NCBI RefSeq assembly: GCF_052857255.1
Contig: NC_135498.1
Location: 91,272,757-91,336,756 of the forward strand
From: Amblyomma americanum
Taxonomy: Eukaryota > Arthropoda > Arachnida > Ixodida > Ixodidae
Direction of reading: 5' to 3'
DNA: 64,000 nt
Below, piece after piece: positions 54,776-64,000 of this stretch. Numbering within the stretch: the stretch's first letter is position 1; every line of letters begins with the position of its first letter. The position numbers and the translations under genes are program-made. The notes beneath the pieces are model-generated. The model was not told the DNA's origin. It searched no databases and saw only the letters and a list, made by a program, of their open reading frames with translations.

Positions 54776-55310
54776 TGCTGCTGTCGCTGAAAAAAAGTGC
54801 ACGGGCCTGCCTACTGGCTCAAGGCGAGCCACGCTCGCTGCCGCGTGCTGCAAGTAGGAGTGTTAAAGGATAGGAGAGCAAATATAGAAAGAAAAGGCGC
54901 GCGCTAATATGCCCCGAGCCGATTCCGAAGGCAGTGCTATACCGGGCCGACCCGTGCCAGAGTGCTTGAAGCCAAGCACTACGCCATATTCCAAAAATAA
55001 GTGTCTCATACCTGATACCTGATTCAATATCTGCAGTGGGTCCTTGGACCTAAGATATTAAACTCGTTTTTGGAATATTCCGGAGTGCTTGGCTTAAAGC
55101 ACTCTGGCACGAGTCGGCTCGGTATTGCCCTGCCTCCGGGATCGGCCCGAGGCATAGTAACGCGGCGCGTCTTTTCTTTCACTCTTTGCTCTCCCATCCT
55201 TTACCCCTCCTACTTTTAGCACGCGGCAGAGAGCGTGGCTCGGCTTGAGCCAGTAGGACGGCCCGTGGTCTTTCCTTTTACTTCTTCCTCTCAGAAACAT
55301 TAGTCAGTCA
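54776..55310. mobile_element. Foldback element with ~230-bp inverted arms
   Basis: Left arm CACGGGCCTGCCTACTGGCTCAAGGCGAGCCACGC...CCGCGTGCTG is the inverse of right arm AGCACGCGGCAGAGAGCGTGGCTCGGCTTGAGCCAGTAGGACGGCCCGTG. Inner parts (AGTGCTTGAAGCCAAGCACT and AGTGCTTGGCTTAAAGCACT) also pair. The centre holds CCTGATTCAATATCTGCAGTGGGTCCTTGG, shared with the other copies. Confidence 0.7.
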
Positions 55311-55375
55311 GTCCAAAAATAAGATCAATATCTTGGGCCCAAGGACCCACAACAGATATTAAATCAGGTATCAGA

Positions 55376-55650
55376 TAAGGTGGTGGTGCTCAAGAGATGC
55401 TGTTGCTGCCAGGAAGATAGAAAGGAAAGTGCACAGGCCTGCTCACTGGCTCAAGCCGAGTCACAATCGCTACCACGTGCAGATAGAAGGAGAGTTGAAA
55501 GATGGGATAGAAAGACAGGATAGTAAAGACGCGCTAAAGACAAGGCCGATCCCGGAGGTAGTGCAATACCGGGCCAACCGGTGGCGGGAGTGAAGCATCC
55601 TTCAAACTCTCCTCCACATTTCCAAAAACAAGTCCAACTTGGACCCGTAA
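55376..55650 (-). repeat. Foldback-element arm, copy 3
   Basis: GCTGCCAGGAAGATAGAAAGGAAAGTGCACAGGCCTGCTCACTGGCTCAAGCCGAG through CCGGGCCAACCGGTGGCGGGAGTGAAGC is the reverse complement of the arm at 20490-20745. Interrupted on the right by the MITE at 55651. Confidence 0.65.
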
Positions 55651-56677
55651 AGGCGCGCTCACACTAGCGGGAAGCTTCCCGCAGCGGCACAGCGTCAACG
55701 TCGACGCTGCCTCGCAGCTCCTCAGAATGACGCTCACACTGCGCGCGTTTTCTCGCTGCGGTTGTCTTGGAATGTGGAGAGAGGAGGCGCTGAGGGAGGA
55801 CCAGAACGAGCAGAAAGAGAAGGGGATAGTCACGTGACACCAGAGAAGACTGGAAAGCGCACCCTTTCTCGCGTCGTCGTCTTGATCGTCAGCTAGCTCC
55901 CCTCCCGTCGCCCTTTTTGTCTCGAGGATGGCTGGTTCGAGCGATGAGCTGTTGGCTACAGTAAACGTACTTATACTTTTGAAAAAGACATAGCGCATCA
56001 AGACAGGACAGTGCAGAGACTGCTGCAGGTGATCGAGATTTGAGCCACGTTGGCCGAAGGGGCACCACCTTTAGCAGGCTGCGAGGTTGTCCGAGACTGG
56101 GGCTTCGCCCGCGAGGGGCGCAGCGGGGTTTACGGAGCTTCTCCCAAGCGAACTCCCCTAAAGAAAGCCGGGCGCCAGGCCGGGGGACGCTTGTACCCAT
56201 TTTTGCCGGTGGGTGCCCGGCGGTGGGCTTCGAACCATCCACCTCCCGGAGCCGAGACGGGCGCCCTGTCCTCATGCGCTGTCTTTTTCAAAAGTGATGC
56301 ACCAACAAGCCCAAAGTTCCACCCTATTAAGTACTTATACTTGTTCGTTCGCTGCTTCTGCACCGTCGCTTCTGCACCGTCTCAAGTAGCATGTCCATGC
56401 TGGCAAAGCAGCCGCCGAGTGCCCGGCCGGCCGGCCGGCCGGACGCGCGCAGCCTCCGCCTCCGCCGACGGGGTCACTGAGCTGGGACCGACGTCACGGT
56501 TCACGGTCGGCGCCCATTGGCTGTTCTCGTCAGCGGCACGGGAAAAAAAGGTACCGGACCCATCGCTCTGCAGGACGGCACAGCAGGCTGTCCGCGGGAG
56601 AAAAACCGGCTTGTGCGGGAAGCGGCGCGCGGAAAACGTTCTGCGTTGCGCGTTTTCCCTCTAATGTGAGCGCGCCT
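55651..56677. mobile_element. Harbinger-like MITE with TAA target duplication
   Basis: Left terminus AGGCGCGCTCACACTAGCGG; the right terminus is the reverse complement of AGGCGCGCTCACATTAGAGG. TAA lies on both sides (55648-55650 and 56678-56680). A 3-bp TWA duplication is a PIF-Harbinger trait. No transposase. Contains another insertion at about 55979-56330, and a short GGCC repeat at 56421-56441. Confidence 0.7.
55979..56331. mobile_element. Insertion with inverted termini inside the MITE
   Basis: GTACTTATACTT occurs at about 55967-55978 and 56332-56343. Inside, TTTTGAAAAAGACATAGCGCAT pairs with ATGCGCTGTCTTTTTCAAAA (ending about 56301). The segment GTGGGCTTCGAACCATCCACC carries a B-box-like motif, so a tRNA-derived origin of part of it is possible. 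Confidence 0.5.
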
Positions 56678-56924
56678 TAACAGATACTGCACGGGTCCGG
56701 ACAATCGCGCACTTGCGCAAGAGATATCGCAGGTGCAGAGTAAATCCCAGCGATGCCATCACTGGATGATCGCATTGTTCCCGAATGCGAAATTCTGAGC
56801 AACTTTCGTCAAAGAGCATTGTGGGTGGTGTCACAGCATTTCTGTTGCATATAGCTTACAAGTTTTAGTCAAGTTGAAGGCCAGCTTGCGATAGGGGTTC
56901 GGGCCAATTACATGGGCAGCTTAA

Positions 56925-57209
56925 TATAGTGATAATTGGTTTGTAGGGAAGGGAAATGGTGAAATACTATACCTGTCTCATATCGGCGGACACCTGAACC
57001 GCGCCCTAAGGGAAGGGATAAAGGAGGGAGTGAAAAAAGGAAGAAAGAGGTGCTGTAGTGGAGGGCTCCGGAATAAATTCGACCACCTGGGAATCTTTAA
57101 CGTGCACTGACATCGCACAGCACACGGGCGCCTTAGCGTTTTGCCTCCATAAAAACGCAGCCGCCGCGGTCGGTTTCGAACCCGGGAACTCATGATCAGT
57201 AGCCGAGCG
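56925..57209 (-). mobile_element. Ruka-type SINE with 14-bp target duplication
   Basis: Tail at 56935 (AATTGGTTTGTAGGG), head ending near 57209. The A-box end of the head is slightly shortened. Flanks CATGGGCAGCTTAA (56911-56924) and CATAGGCAGCTTAA (57210-57223) differ at one base. Confidence 0.9.
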
Positions 57210-57709
57210 CATAGGCAGCTTAAGTTCCTTGTTTTAAGGCGCAGTTGAGACGTCCACCGAGATGTCGAGATCTGAGAGCTACTGCGTCCCTTCCTTTCCT
57301 CAAAACACATGCTTTCGCATTCCTCCACGTAAGCAGGCTTAAATGCCCTAAGAATTGTTTCTATTTAATTTGCCGTTTCAAGTATTTATTTTTTACTTAT
57401 ATTATTCTGTTCGTTTTTTGATAAACTCCGTCGCCCCCGTCGACGTGTGTAGTTCGTTGCTTTGTGATTTCTATTAATGTTCGCTTTGAAATTTCGTCTG
57501 ATGCTCACATCAGGCCAAGTGAACTAGGAAATGGACCCTTATAGGATCCGACCCCTGAACGATACACCACCACCACCATGCCAGAAAAGCAGCTCTCATA
57601 GGCGAGAAACACGGCCAAGAGAGGAGGAGCTGGAGGAGGGGAAAAAATGGTGGTTGTTAAGCTCTGGCAGTGCCTCCGGAGGCACTGGCTCTGGTTAAGC
57701 CTGGAGTGA

Positions 57710-57875
57710 CGCGATAGCTACAGCTGGCCGAGTGGAACTTGGTCACGTGACCAACCACGTGATCAGGCACGGCGCCACGCCGCCGGCCGCTGCTCCGCAC
57801 CACGTGACAGCCAGAGGGTAGCGGCGTTACCACGCTGAAGACTCAAAATGCTACCGTAATGTAGCTATCGCTACA
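57710..57875. mobile_element. Short palindromic-ended element, copy 2
   Basis: GCGATAGCTACAGCTGGCCGAG at the left and TGTAGCTATCGC at the right pair as inverted ends. The interior is rich in CACGTG-type motifs (GGTCACGTGACC, CCACGTGA) and GCCGCCGGC. A related copy lies at 26318-26585. It sits in the 3' region of a LINE fragment. Confidence 0.55.
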
Positions 57876-57924
57876 AAATTTTACTAAGGTGAAGGGGAGT
57901 TGGGCGAGCTTATGGGTGGGGCCC

Positions 57925-58197
57925 TCATTCCAGGGCTCCACTGGCTTGAGCTGACCCGCGGACTTGTTGTGTGAGGGCCCGTTGGTCCTCCTGGTTATCA
58001 CTGGTCAGCAGCGCCTGCCACCGCTCAAAACACGTGTTTTTCATCTGTAGACACGGCCAGTCTCGAGGGGGGCGCGCGCGATCTTTCATACGGCCTTCGC
58101 ATTCGCTGCCGAAGCGATGCGATTTTTCTCTCCAGGAGTTCCGCCACCCGCCGCCGCTAGAGGCGCGACGACCCGATCGCTGGCTCCACGCCTGCAT
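57925..58197 (-). pseudogene. LINE C-terminal fragment
   Basis: Minus strand ends CFERWQALLTSDNQEDQRALTQQV...ASGALE stop, matching the W-x-x-LL..D.EDQ..L......A..SG helical tail of RNase-H-type LINEs. The upstream part of this frame (SQRSGRRASSGGGW...) does not look like LINE and probably belongs to other DNA. Confidence 0.55.
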
Positions 58198-60559
58198 CTG
58201 CGGCGGCGCGCTGTAGCCCGCTGGTTCATAGTGAGCGCAGCACCGAAATCAAAGAAAGCAAAATGCAGATGCTTAAGCTGCGTATCTTCAACACTGTCTA
58301 CATGTGCGCTGATTCTTCAGCACAAACTTAGATCGATGAAAACATTTAAAATGAGGAATCACTCTCCCATTCCTCAGACTATGTCGAGCATTTGTGGTTT
58401 TAAACAAAGAAGGAAATAATCTGATCGCTTTCTCTCGTATATCTCATGGTCAGTGATTAAATGACGAGTTGATTCTCAGGTCACAAGAATGAAAACTCAG
58501 AGAACGAAAGTTTTGCGCTCGTCCCATAGAAATTTACTCTGTCGCGGAAAAAATTCTCTGCTACGCGTAAGCCGTATATCCGATAGCGCCATAGCTGGTG
58601 GCTTGAGACGACACTTATAGAGTTGAAAGTCAGACTCATGTACACTAACGTCGAACTGTCAAATAAATTGATTGCTGGGAGATAATTATATAGTACATAA
58701 TTACGCCGATGTCGCTCTTCGCACGTCCTGAATGTACTTTACTTCACCCTCGTATACGTCACAACATTCTTAGACGAGAGGGCTGTATCGATAACTCCAA
58801 AGGAAACTAACTACTAACGTGCGTGCAAGTGTCAAGAAGCATTGTAATGCATTGTTCTCTTCCCGAAGCCAATGGCACTCGGCCTTTCAGCTTTTGTTTG
58901 CGAAACGAGAGGCCACCAAACTTCTCTGGAATGATTGTAGCCACGCACAAATCTCTCTTCATGCTCACAATTGTCGTAAGCACATTAGGCGTCTTATGTT
59001 TCAAGTTCCTTGTCACCTTTAAATTTGCAAGGCCTAGAGCGACCGTCCTTCTAACCTTCGAGCACTTGTTTCATCGCTGCGCCGCCCTTTTTGAGACACG
59101 AGTTCGCCCATTAAACAGTTTTCGAGTTGGACGCAAGCTTTCTTGTCGTCATTCTGGCCTCTCTAACGTTACGAGAACGTAATTACAGAAGCGGCCAGTA
59201 CAAGCTGCGTATGCTGCAACAGATATTGACTCGTACTGAGTATTGGAATTTCAGAAATTATGTACGTCGAATGGCTGACTTCAGCTACCATAAAGAGCGC
59301 CATTTTTTGTTGTCCACGTATATTTGACCTGCGGCGTGTCCTGAAGCTGCCTAAAATATTTGGTTTAAATATCTTTGAAGAATATCTCAGAATATGCAGT
59401 TTAATGTGCAATACCCTCTATTCTCTTAAATTCAGGGACTGTTATGAACATGTAAGTATTGAAAATCTTAATTATTAGTTCTTTACATTGTAAGCTAAGC
59501 GAGCTGGTATAACGCGCATTGCAGTGAGGTTTATTAGTGGAGCTCCGTTAGGTTGCGGAAAACTTTTTTGTGGTGCTACTTCGTTTCCTGCATGACGTGA
59601 GGAAAGTTGATGCCCTCGGGAGGTTTTTCAAAAGCGATCACGAGGCTGCAGAAATGCAGGAGAATACTGCACAGCTGGTAGTCATCGCCTCTCAGATAAG
59701 TCTGTTCGCTGGTGAAGGCTGATATTATTGAGACAGTTCCTAACTAATTTTGCTTTGCTGGCAGTTTGTGCCTACAGTTACTGTCAACAACTGACTTAAT
59801 TTTTGCGTTGTCATCGGCTGGAACGGGCAGCCGTGAGACGCCGCCAAGCTTCAAAATGCCTTTCCCAGAGGAGATCTTGTACGTCATGTGGTAGTGCAAC
59901 ATGCTCTGCTCCTGCAGGCAGGGTTAGGTTCCGTCTGTACCCGTTCCTTTCGCGAATGACATGATGCGTTTTCCTGGGGAGCACCATGAATTCTTACTGT
60001 CGTTGTTGTGCAAAATTAAAGCAGCTGCGCTTTAAATTTCGGGAACTATATTTACGCTGCAGAATCCTTTACTCTCTGAAACTTGTCATCCAAGTGTTAC
60101 ACGTCGCATATCATTCTACACACTCATTACGACCTGTCGGAAGACGAACTATGTAAGCTGATAGCCTTGCTTTTTAGCCAAATATAAGGGTATAACGTGC
60201 TGACGTCTGTGCTCGAAGCATATATTCGACTGTACACAGTCGGGCTAAAAGGGAGAGCGCGCAAACGTTAATCCGTTGTTTCAGATTTCTCCCAAGGCAA
60301 TGGGCCTGACTACGCAGTACTATAGCGTAGAGCGTAAGAGGTAAATTGTATAAAGGCTTGACGGTTACCACTGACGCGGGCCGAACTAGGAGCCAGCGCG
60401 CGTTCTCCTTCCGCGTGAACGGCCATAGCAGCGGCGGAGCGGTGGGGCAGTGGCGACACCACCGAGGTGCGGCGGGAGGTGGAAACAGACCCCTTTGCGA
60501 GGGCCGTGAGAAGAAAAGCGCGCGCTCCTCTCCAGACCGGCCGTGATGTAGAGCGCTGG
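58198..60559. other. No recognisable gene
   Basis: A 119-codon plus frame at 58,823-59,182 includes a hydrophobic stretch (SLFMLTIVVSTLGVLCFKFLV) but has no family signature or splice context. Confidence 0.4.
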
Positions 60560-60765
60560 GTTTGGCCCTTCATCCCTAGGAAATGTGGAAGAGTGTAGGC
60601 CGGGCCTGGCACCAGGGACAGGTGTCGGAGTATAATGTAGGGTGTATGAGATGTAGTCTATTTAGGTTTGGAACTGTGTTCGTCTGTATCTGCCGCCAAG
60701 GGACGGCATCTGGGGTGTCTAATTTCCTGTGAGGTGGAGGGAAGTGTCCCTTTGAAGACGCTGAA
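60560..60765 (-). pseudogene. LINE fragment with zinc motif
   Basis: Minus strand: FPPPHRKLDTPDAVPWRQIQTNTVPNL, LHLIHPTLYSDTCPWCQARPTLFHIS then stops. The WRQ.QT....N...LH..HPT...... C.WC...PTLFHI pattern is the region around the LINE zinc motif. Very short remnant. Confidence 0.6.
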
Positions 60766-61016
60766 ACTCGATAGCGAAGACCGACATGACAGCAAAAAAA
60801 TGAGGGGGGGGGGGGGATAACAGCAAATGGGTGACAGTATAATACAATGCGCGATAATACAATATTAGAATAATAATAAAAAAGGGGAAAGAAAATAGCA
60901 GTAATTGTGTGGCAATGCAAGTGAAAAAAAAGGGAAACACGTCGGAAGCTATGCTTGTTATGCATGCTGCCGCCCGTTCTATGAGTCTGGGATAATTATT
61001 TGTTATATCTATTGAG

Positions 61017-61322
61017 TGTGTAAGCATGACAGCCGGCCTACTGTTTCGTTAATGCCGCTCGAGACTGTGTTAAATTTGTGAATCAGGTACGATTCACAGC
61101 TCTCGTGGTCATAATTTGTTTTGAACCTCGATTGGAGTACAATAGCTGTAAAGTTATCGAATGGGTGCCCAAGGTTGTTGATGTGTTTTGAAAGTGGGAG
61201 ATTTGGCTGGGGGGTATCCGCACATGTGATATTTGGTTGTTGATGCGAATTATGAACGGTGTAACTGTCTGCCCCACGTACTGAGCTTTACAGGTGCCAC
61301 ATTGTTGTCTATCTCCTTTCAA
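61017..61322 (-). pseudogene. Penelope-like element, GIY-YIG endonuclease end
   Basis: Minus strand: CGTCKAQYVGQTVTPFIIRINN with the Y-V-G half of the GIY-YIG core and the Q-T-x(n)-R helix. Then LPISKH-like sequence in a shifted frame, and ESYLIHKFNTVSSGINE...SCLHTQ and a stop at about 61019. The Glu in ESYLI matches the catalytic acid. At least one frameshift near 61110. PLEs use this domain C-terminal to their RT to cut the target. The RT is not present in this window. Confidence 0.7.
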
Positions 61323-64000
61323 CTTTCGATGAGTGAGGTTACGGCGCTATGGCGCCTACATCGTCCATCGACAGGCGAGGCAGCAAAGCACGGCCGGAGG
61401 CGGAAGTTCGCTGCCGATGAAGTACGCGATGCGAGACATCGCAACGCAGCGAAACGTGCGAAGCGAGCTGCTGCAACGAAAAACATTCACCCTAGTAGTA
61501 GTAGCACAAGTAGTGGTGTTTATTTAAAAATAAATGAAGGAACGGAAGGAAAGAATTGTTGCCGGCCGCGGCAATTGCTATCTCATATCTTAAGCACCCG
61601 AGCAGCAGCCAGCGGAAGTAAAAGGGAAAGAATAGTGAGAAGTATAGAGGGAAGCGATAGCAAGAAAGGACAGGGGAGAGCTTTGTATACTATTTGAAAA
61701 ATACATAAGGTAGTCAAGTCGGTGCCGCTCGCACAATAATGTTCAGGCTCTGCTTCACCCTCAAGACCCCGAAAACAACTCAGCGACAAGCCGTGGTATC
61801 GCATAGAGCTGTGCACGCGCTCGGGCCCCTCTGAAGACCTTTGACCCGTGCTCAGGCCGGGCCAGGTTAAATTTGTCTTGGACGGGCCGGCCGGGCTTCA
61901 CGATCGCGAGTACACGTACAGCCTTGGTCAAAAGCTTAGAGCCCAGAGTGTTTGTTTCTAAGTCGTGTAGTGGGGCTCCTGCAGCGTTCGTGGAATGCCG
62001 ACCCCTTTGGAAGGGGCAGGACTGGAAATGTTACCTTCAGGAGATTTGGAAAACTGGGAATGGCATTACCAGCCACACGGTACAAGTCAGGACAAAACCC
62101 CGAGGGCTCTAAACTGGTCAAAGGCTGCATCATATGCGGGAGTGCGAATATAGCCATGATTCTCTGGATTTCTTGCATGCACAGCAGGAAGTGTTTTGTG
62201 TTTAGACCATCCAGGAGCGAATGTGCAAGGATGGCAGGAAAGTACAAACGCTAACAACAAACCAACAAAAACTAGTTTGTTCTCGAAACGGCAGCACTTA
62301 CTGCCTTCTCTCTTGTCCGTCTACCCGGTAGGAGTTACTCGCTCCGGTCCATCTCCGGCAGAGTAGACGGACAATAGCCACGGGCAAGAGCCAAGCCCCC
62401 CCCCCCCCCCCCCCCCCCCACATGAATAGGGGTAAAATAATGCCACCGGCGCCTACAATGCGGCTCCTACTCTTCCAGCACAAGCTTAGTTGTTCTGTTG
62501 AACCGTTATAGTTTGTCAGGAAAGAGAACACAGCACCCTTCCTTGCCGTGAATAGCAGAAGCAGGGAAGTCGCCGCCACATCGGCATTCGAAGGAGAGCG
62601 CCCTGCTGTCGCTTATTTGCTGGCTTATCCTCTGAAAAGCCAAAAAGTGTGCCGGCCGTGGTACGCTATCCACCGCTTACGACACCACGCCTCTCACTTT
62701 CGTTCGCACTTTAAGCGTTTCACTTCTTGCTAAAAAAGTATAAGTCGTTCCGGCCACCAGACCAACCAGCGAAATTTCAGCGCTGCCGGATTCGTAATGC
62801 AGGAACCCCACACTTGCCTCAAGTTATCATCACTGGACGACTTGTTCTTGCATAATAACTTAGAGTGATAATTCTATACCTATACGGGTTGTGTGTGGTA
62901 TATACTCACAAACTGTCATGAGGAATGCGAGGTCAAAATTTAGATGTCATTGAACTTAAACTCATTTTCCTTAAATTATCTCTTTCTGTGTCGTCGTCGC
63001 TTTGCAGGTCGGGCCGGGCCTTAACTCAAAACCAGGGGCCGTATTCCGAGTTTGTGTCTTAATAAAAAACCGTTATAATCTGCCGCAGCGGCCGCACCTC
63101 ATTGGTCAAAACACCGGAAGCGGATGTCGGTTCGGTTGTGACTGTGAGCGGCGGCAGGATGTCATGCGTTGCAGTTGCCGCAGCGAAACGTCCAGCGGCG
63201 CTATTGCTCTTTGCCGACAAACGGAACGAGACCAATGCGAGAGAAGAAACATTCCACGACAAGTTTAGCTGCCCATCGAATTCCACTGTGAAGTCGTAAT
63301 ATAAAAAGCCGCTTTATTTGCCCAATGGACTTCGACAAATAGAAACAATAGTTCAGACACTCTATTCTTTACCGTAAAGGCCCGAGGTGTACTTAAAGAA
63401 GAAAATATTGCATGCAACTGCGCATCGCTTTTCAGTGACAGAAGGCGGCCGCTACAGTCGTCGATCACCTATCGCAAATGAAAGGCAGCTAGCTTGTTTT
63501 CATAACACGGCGTTTTGCATTTATCTTGAGGGTAAAAGGAAACGGAGAGGAAAATTTTTGTCATGCACTCACTAACTGCACGATGTGCGCTTCGTGCCGT
63601 GCTGAACCAAGACGCCGTGACGAATTGCCGCCTGCAACATCGCTGAACGAATTTGGCGCTGTCATCTGATGGTCGAGCAGACAGTAATTTACCTTTTTCA
63701 TTCCTTTATGCAAGCACTGAAAGAACCGCAAGATGCCGCTTATAGGTTTCTAATTTTTCTGCCGGCAATAAATAAAAGGGATGAGCTTAAAAAATCTTTC
63801 TGGGTTTCTCTTGGCAGACGAAGTTTTCATAGGTTCGCCAAAGTACGAAGCGCTGGCATGCCCACACCGACGCCTGAAAACTAACTTGAAAGCTAACTCG
63901 CGACTCAGTACAGAGCCACACTACCACGGCTGTCGAGTACCGTAAGGGACGCCGAAAAACTATACCTCTGGCATGTCAAACGTGTCGGTGTAGCAGCGCG
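61323..64000. other. No recognisable gene
   Basis: Contains a TAG/AGT-type trinucleotide patch at about 61,493-61,515 and the C24 tract. Overlapping antisense frames at 63,000-63,300 in GC-rich DNA are not convincing. Confidence 0.4.
62396..62419. repeat. C24 homopolymer, longest of twelve poly(C)/poly(G) tracts
   Basis: Uninterrupted C run. Other tracts of 11 or more: C19 494, C16 4688, G19 5135, C18 9642, C17 10109, C20 13248, G17 17127, C16 26569, G11 28351, C12 52978, G13 60804. Confidence 0.9.

Larger units (their letters stand above)
54773..56712. mobile_element. 1.9-kb composite insertion in duplication block 2 with 12-bp target duplication
   Basis: TTGCGCAAGAGA at 54761-54772 and 56713-56724 flanks it; block 1 has only the continuous equivalent (TTTGTACAGCAGACATCGC at 18643). 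Contents: foldback-type arms (54776-55310 and 55376 to the MITE), then a Harbinger-like MITE, then the end of the foldback part (ACAGATACTGCACGGGTCC). Confidence 0.75.

Noticed and set aside
55889..56664. Long overlapping frames of 128-204 codons on both strands
   Set aside because: They lie inside a GC-rich MITE with a nested insertion and have no conserved motifs. Open length is explained by base composition.
58823..59182. 119-codon frame with a hydrophobic segment, possibly a small membrane protein
   Set aside because: One hydrophobic stretch in an AT-rich region is common by chance. No conserved copy or promoter or splice evidence.
1..64000. CRISPR arrays, bacterial operons, rRNA genes or integrated viral genomes
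   Set aside because: No regularly spaced repeat-spacer pattern, no ribosome-binding-site-led gene clusters and no rRNA or viral structural motifs. The YqaJ-type domain belongs to the transposon and is not a sign of a viral insert.

Overview
The window looks like nuclear DNA of a hard tick, most likely a metastriate ixodid. The main evidence is at least sixteen full or partial copies of a tRNA-derived SINE matching the tick family I know as Ruka. It has a tRNA-like head with A and B boxes, a conserved body and an (ATT)n-type tail. Other support comes from RNase-H-bearing LINE fragments with tails such as (ACC)n and (CATC)n, introns with GT-AG borders, and very low gene density. Nothing looks bacterial, and no complete ordinary host gene is visible. 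The sequence is mostly a record of transposon insertion and local duplication.

The best-preserved unit is a 4.7 kb DNA transposon at about 43,670-48,357. It has matching terminal inverted repeats (CATGGCTTGCAC...) flanked by TA on both sides and two convergent spliced genes. The forward gene (588 aa) joins a SWIM zinc finger, a YqaJ/lambda-exonuclease-type nuclease domain and a PHD finger. The reverse gene (510 aa, three exons) joins a THAP DNA-binding domain, a coiled coil, a helix-turn-helix and a DDE_Tnp_4 transposase core. Both frames are open after splicing and the key residues are present. The layout fits the ISL2EU (IS4EU) superfamily as I remember it. It lies next to a P-element/THAP9-like coding remnant.

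Region by region: 0-2.9 kb, nothing recognised. 2.9-8.9 kb, SINE and LINE debris, including one half of a small segmental duplication. 9.0-9.8 kb, the 3' end of an unrecognised reverse-strand gene. 12.5-18.7 kb, block 1 of a ~2.5 kb direct segmental duplication (block 2 at 52.3-56.8 kb), split by a 3.5 kb nest of SINE and LINE insertions with 13-bp target-site duplications. 19.5-20.3 kb, SINE-in-SINE and the second half of the small duplication. 21.2-25.9 kb, a decayed Tx1/L1-like LINE interrupted by a SINE and by a second, RNase-H-type LINE that carries a 343-bp internal tandem duplication. 27.3 kb, an arylsulfatase-like exon. 28.1-28.7 kb, a SINE inside a LINE fragment. 29.6-30.3 and 34.7-35.2 kb, two inverted copies of an unknown repeat that preserves a 48-aa reading frame. 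36-41.7 kb, mostly featureless. 41.8-42.5 kb, an RTE-type LINE 3' end. 43.3-48.4 kb, the DNA transposon. 49.1-49.5 kb, a long-stem MITE. 52.3-56.8 kb, duplication block 2 with foldback and Harbinger-like elements inserted. 56.9-57.2 kb, a SINE. 57.7-58.2 kb, a small palindromic element and a LINE fragment. 60.5-61.3 kb, LINE and Penelope-like fragments. The rest is unassigned.

All assignments were read by eye from translations and motifs. No database search was possible.
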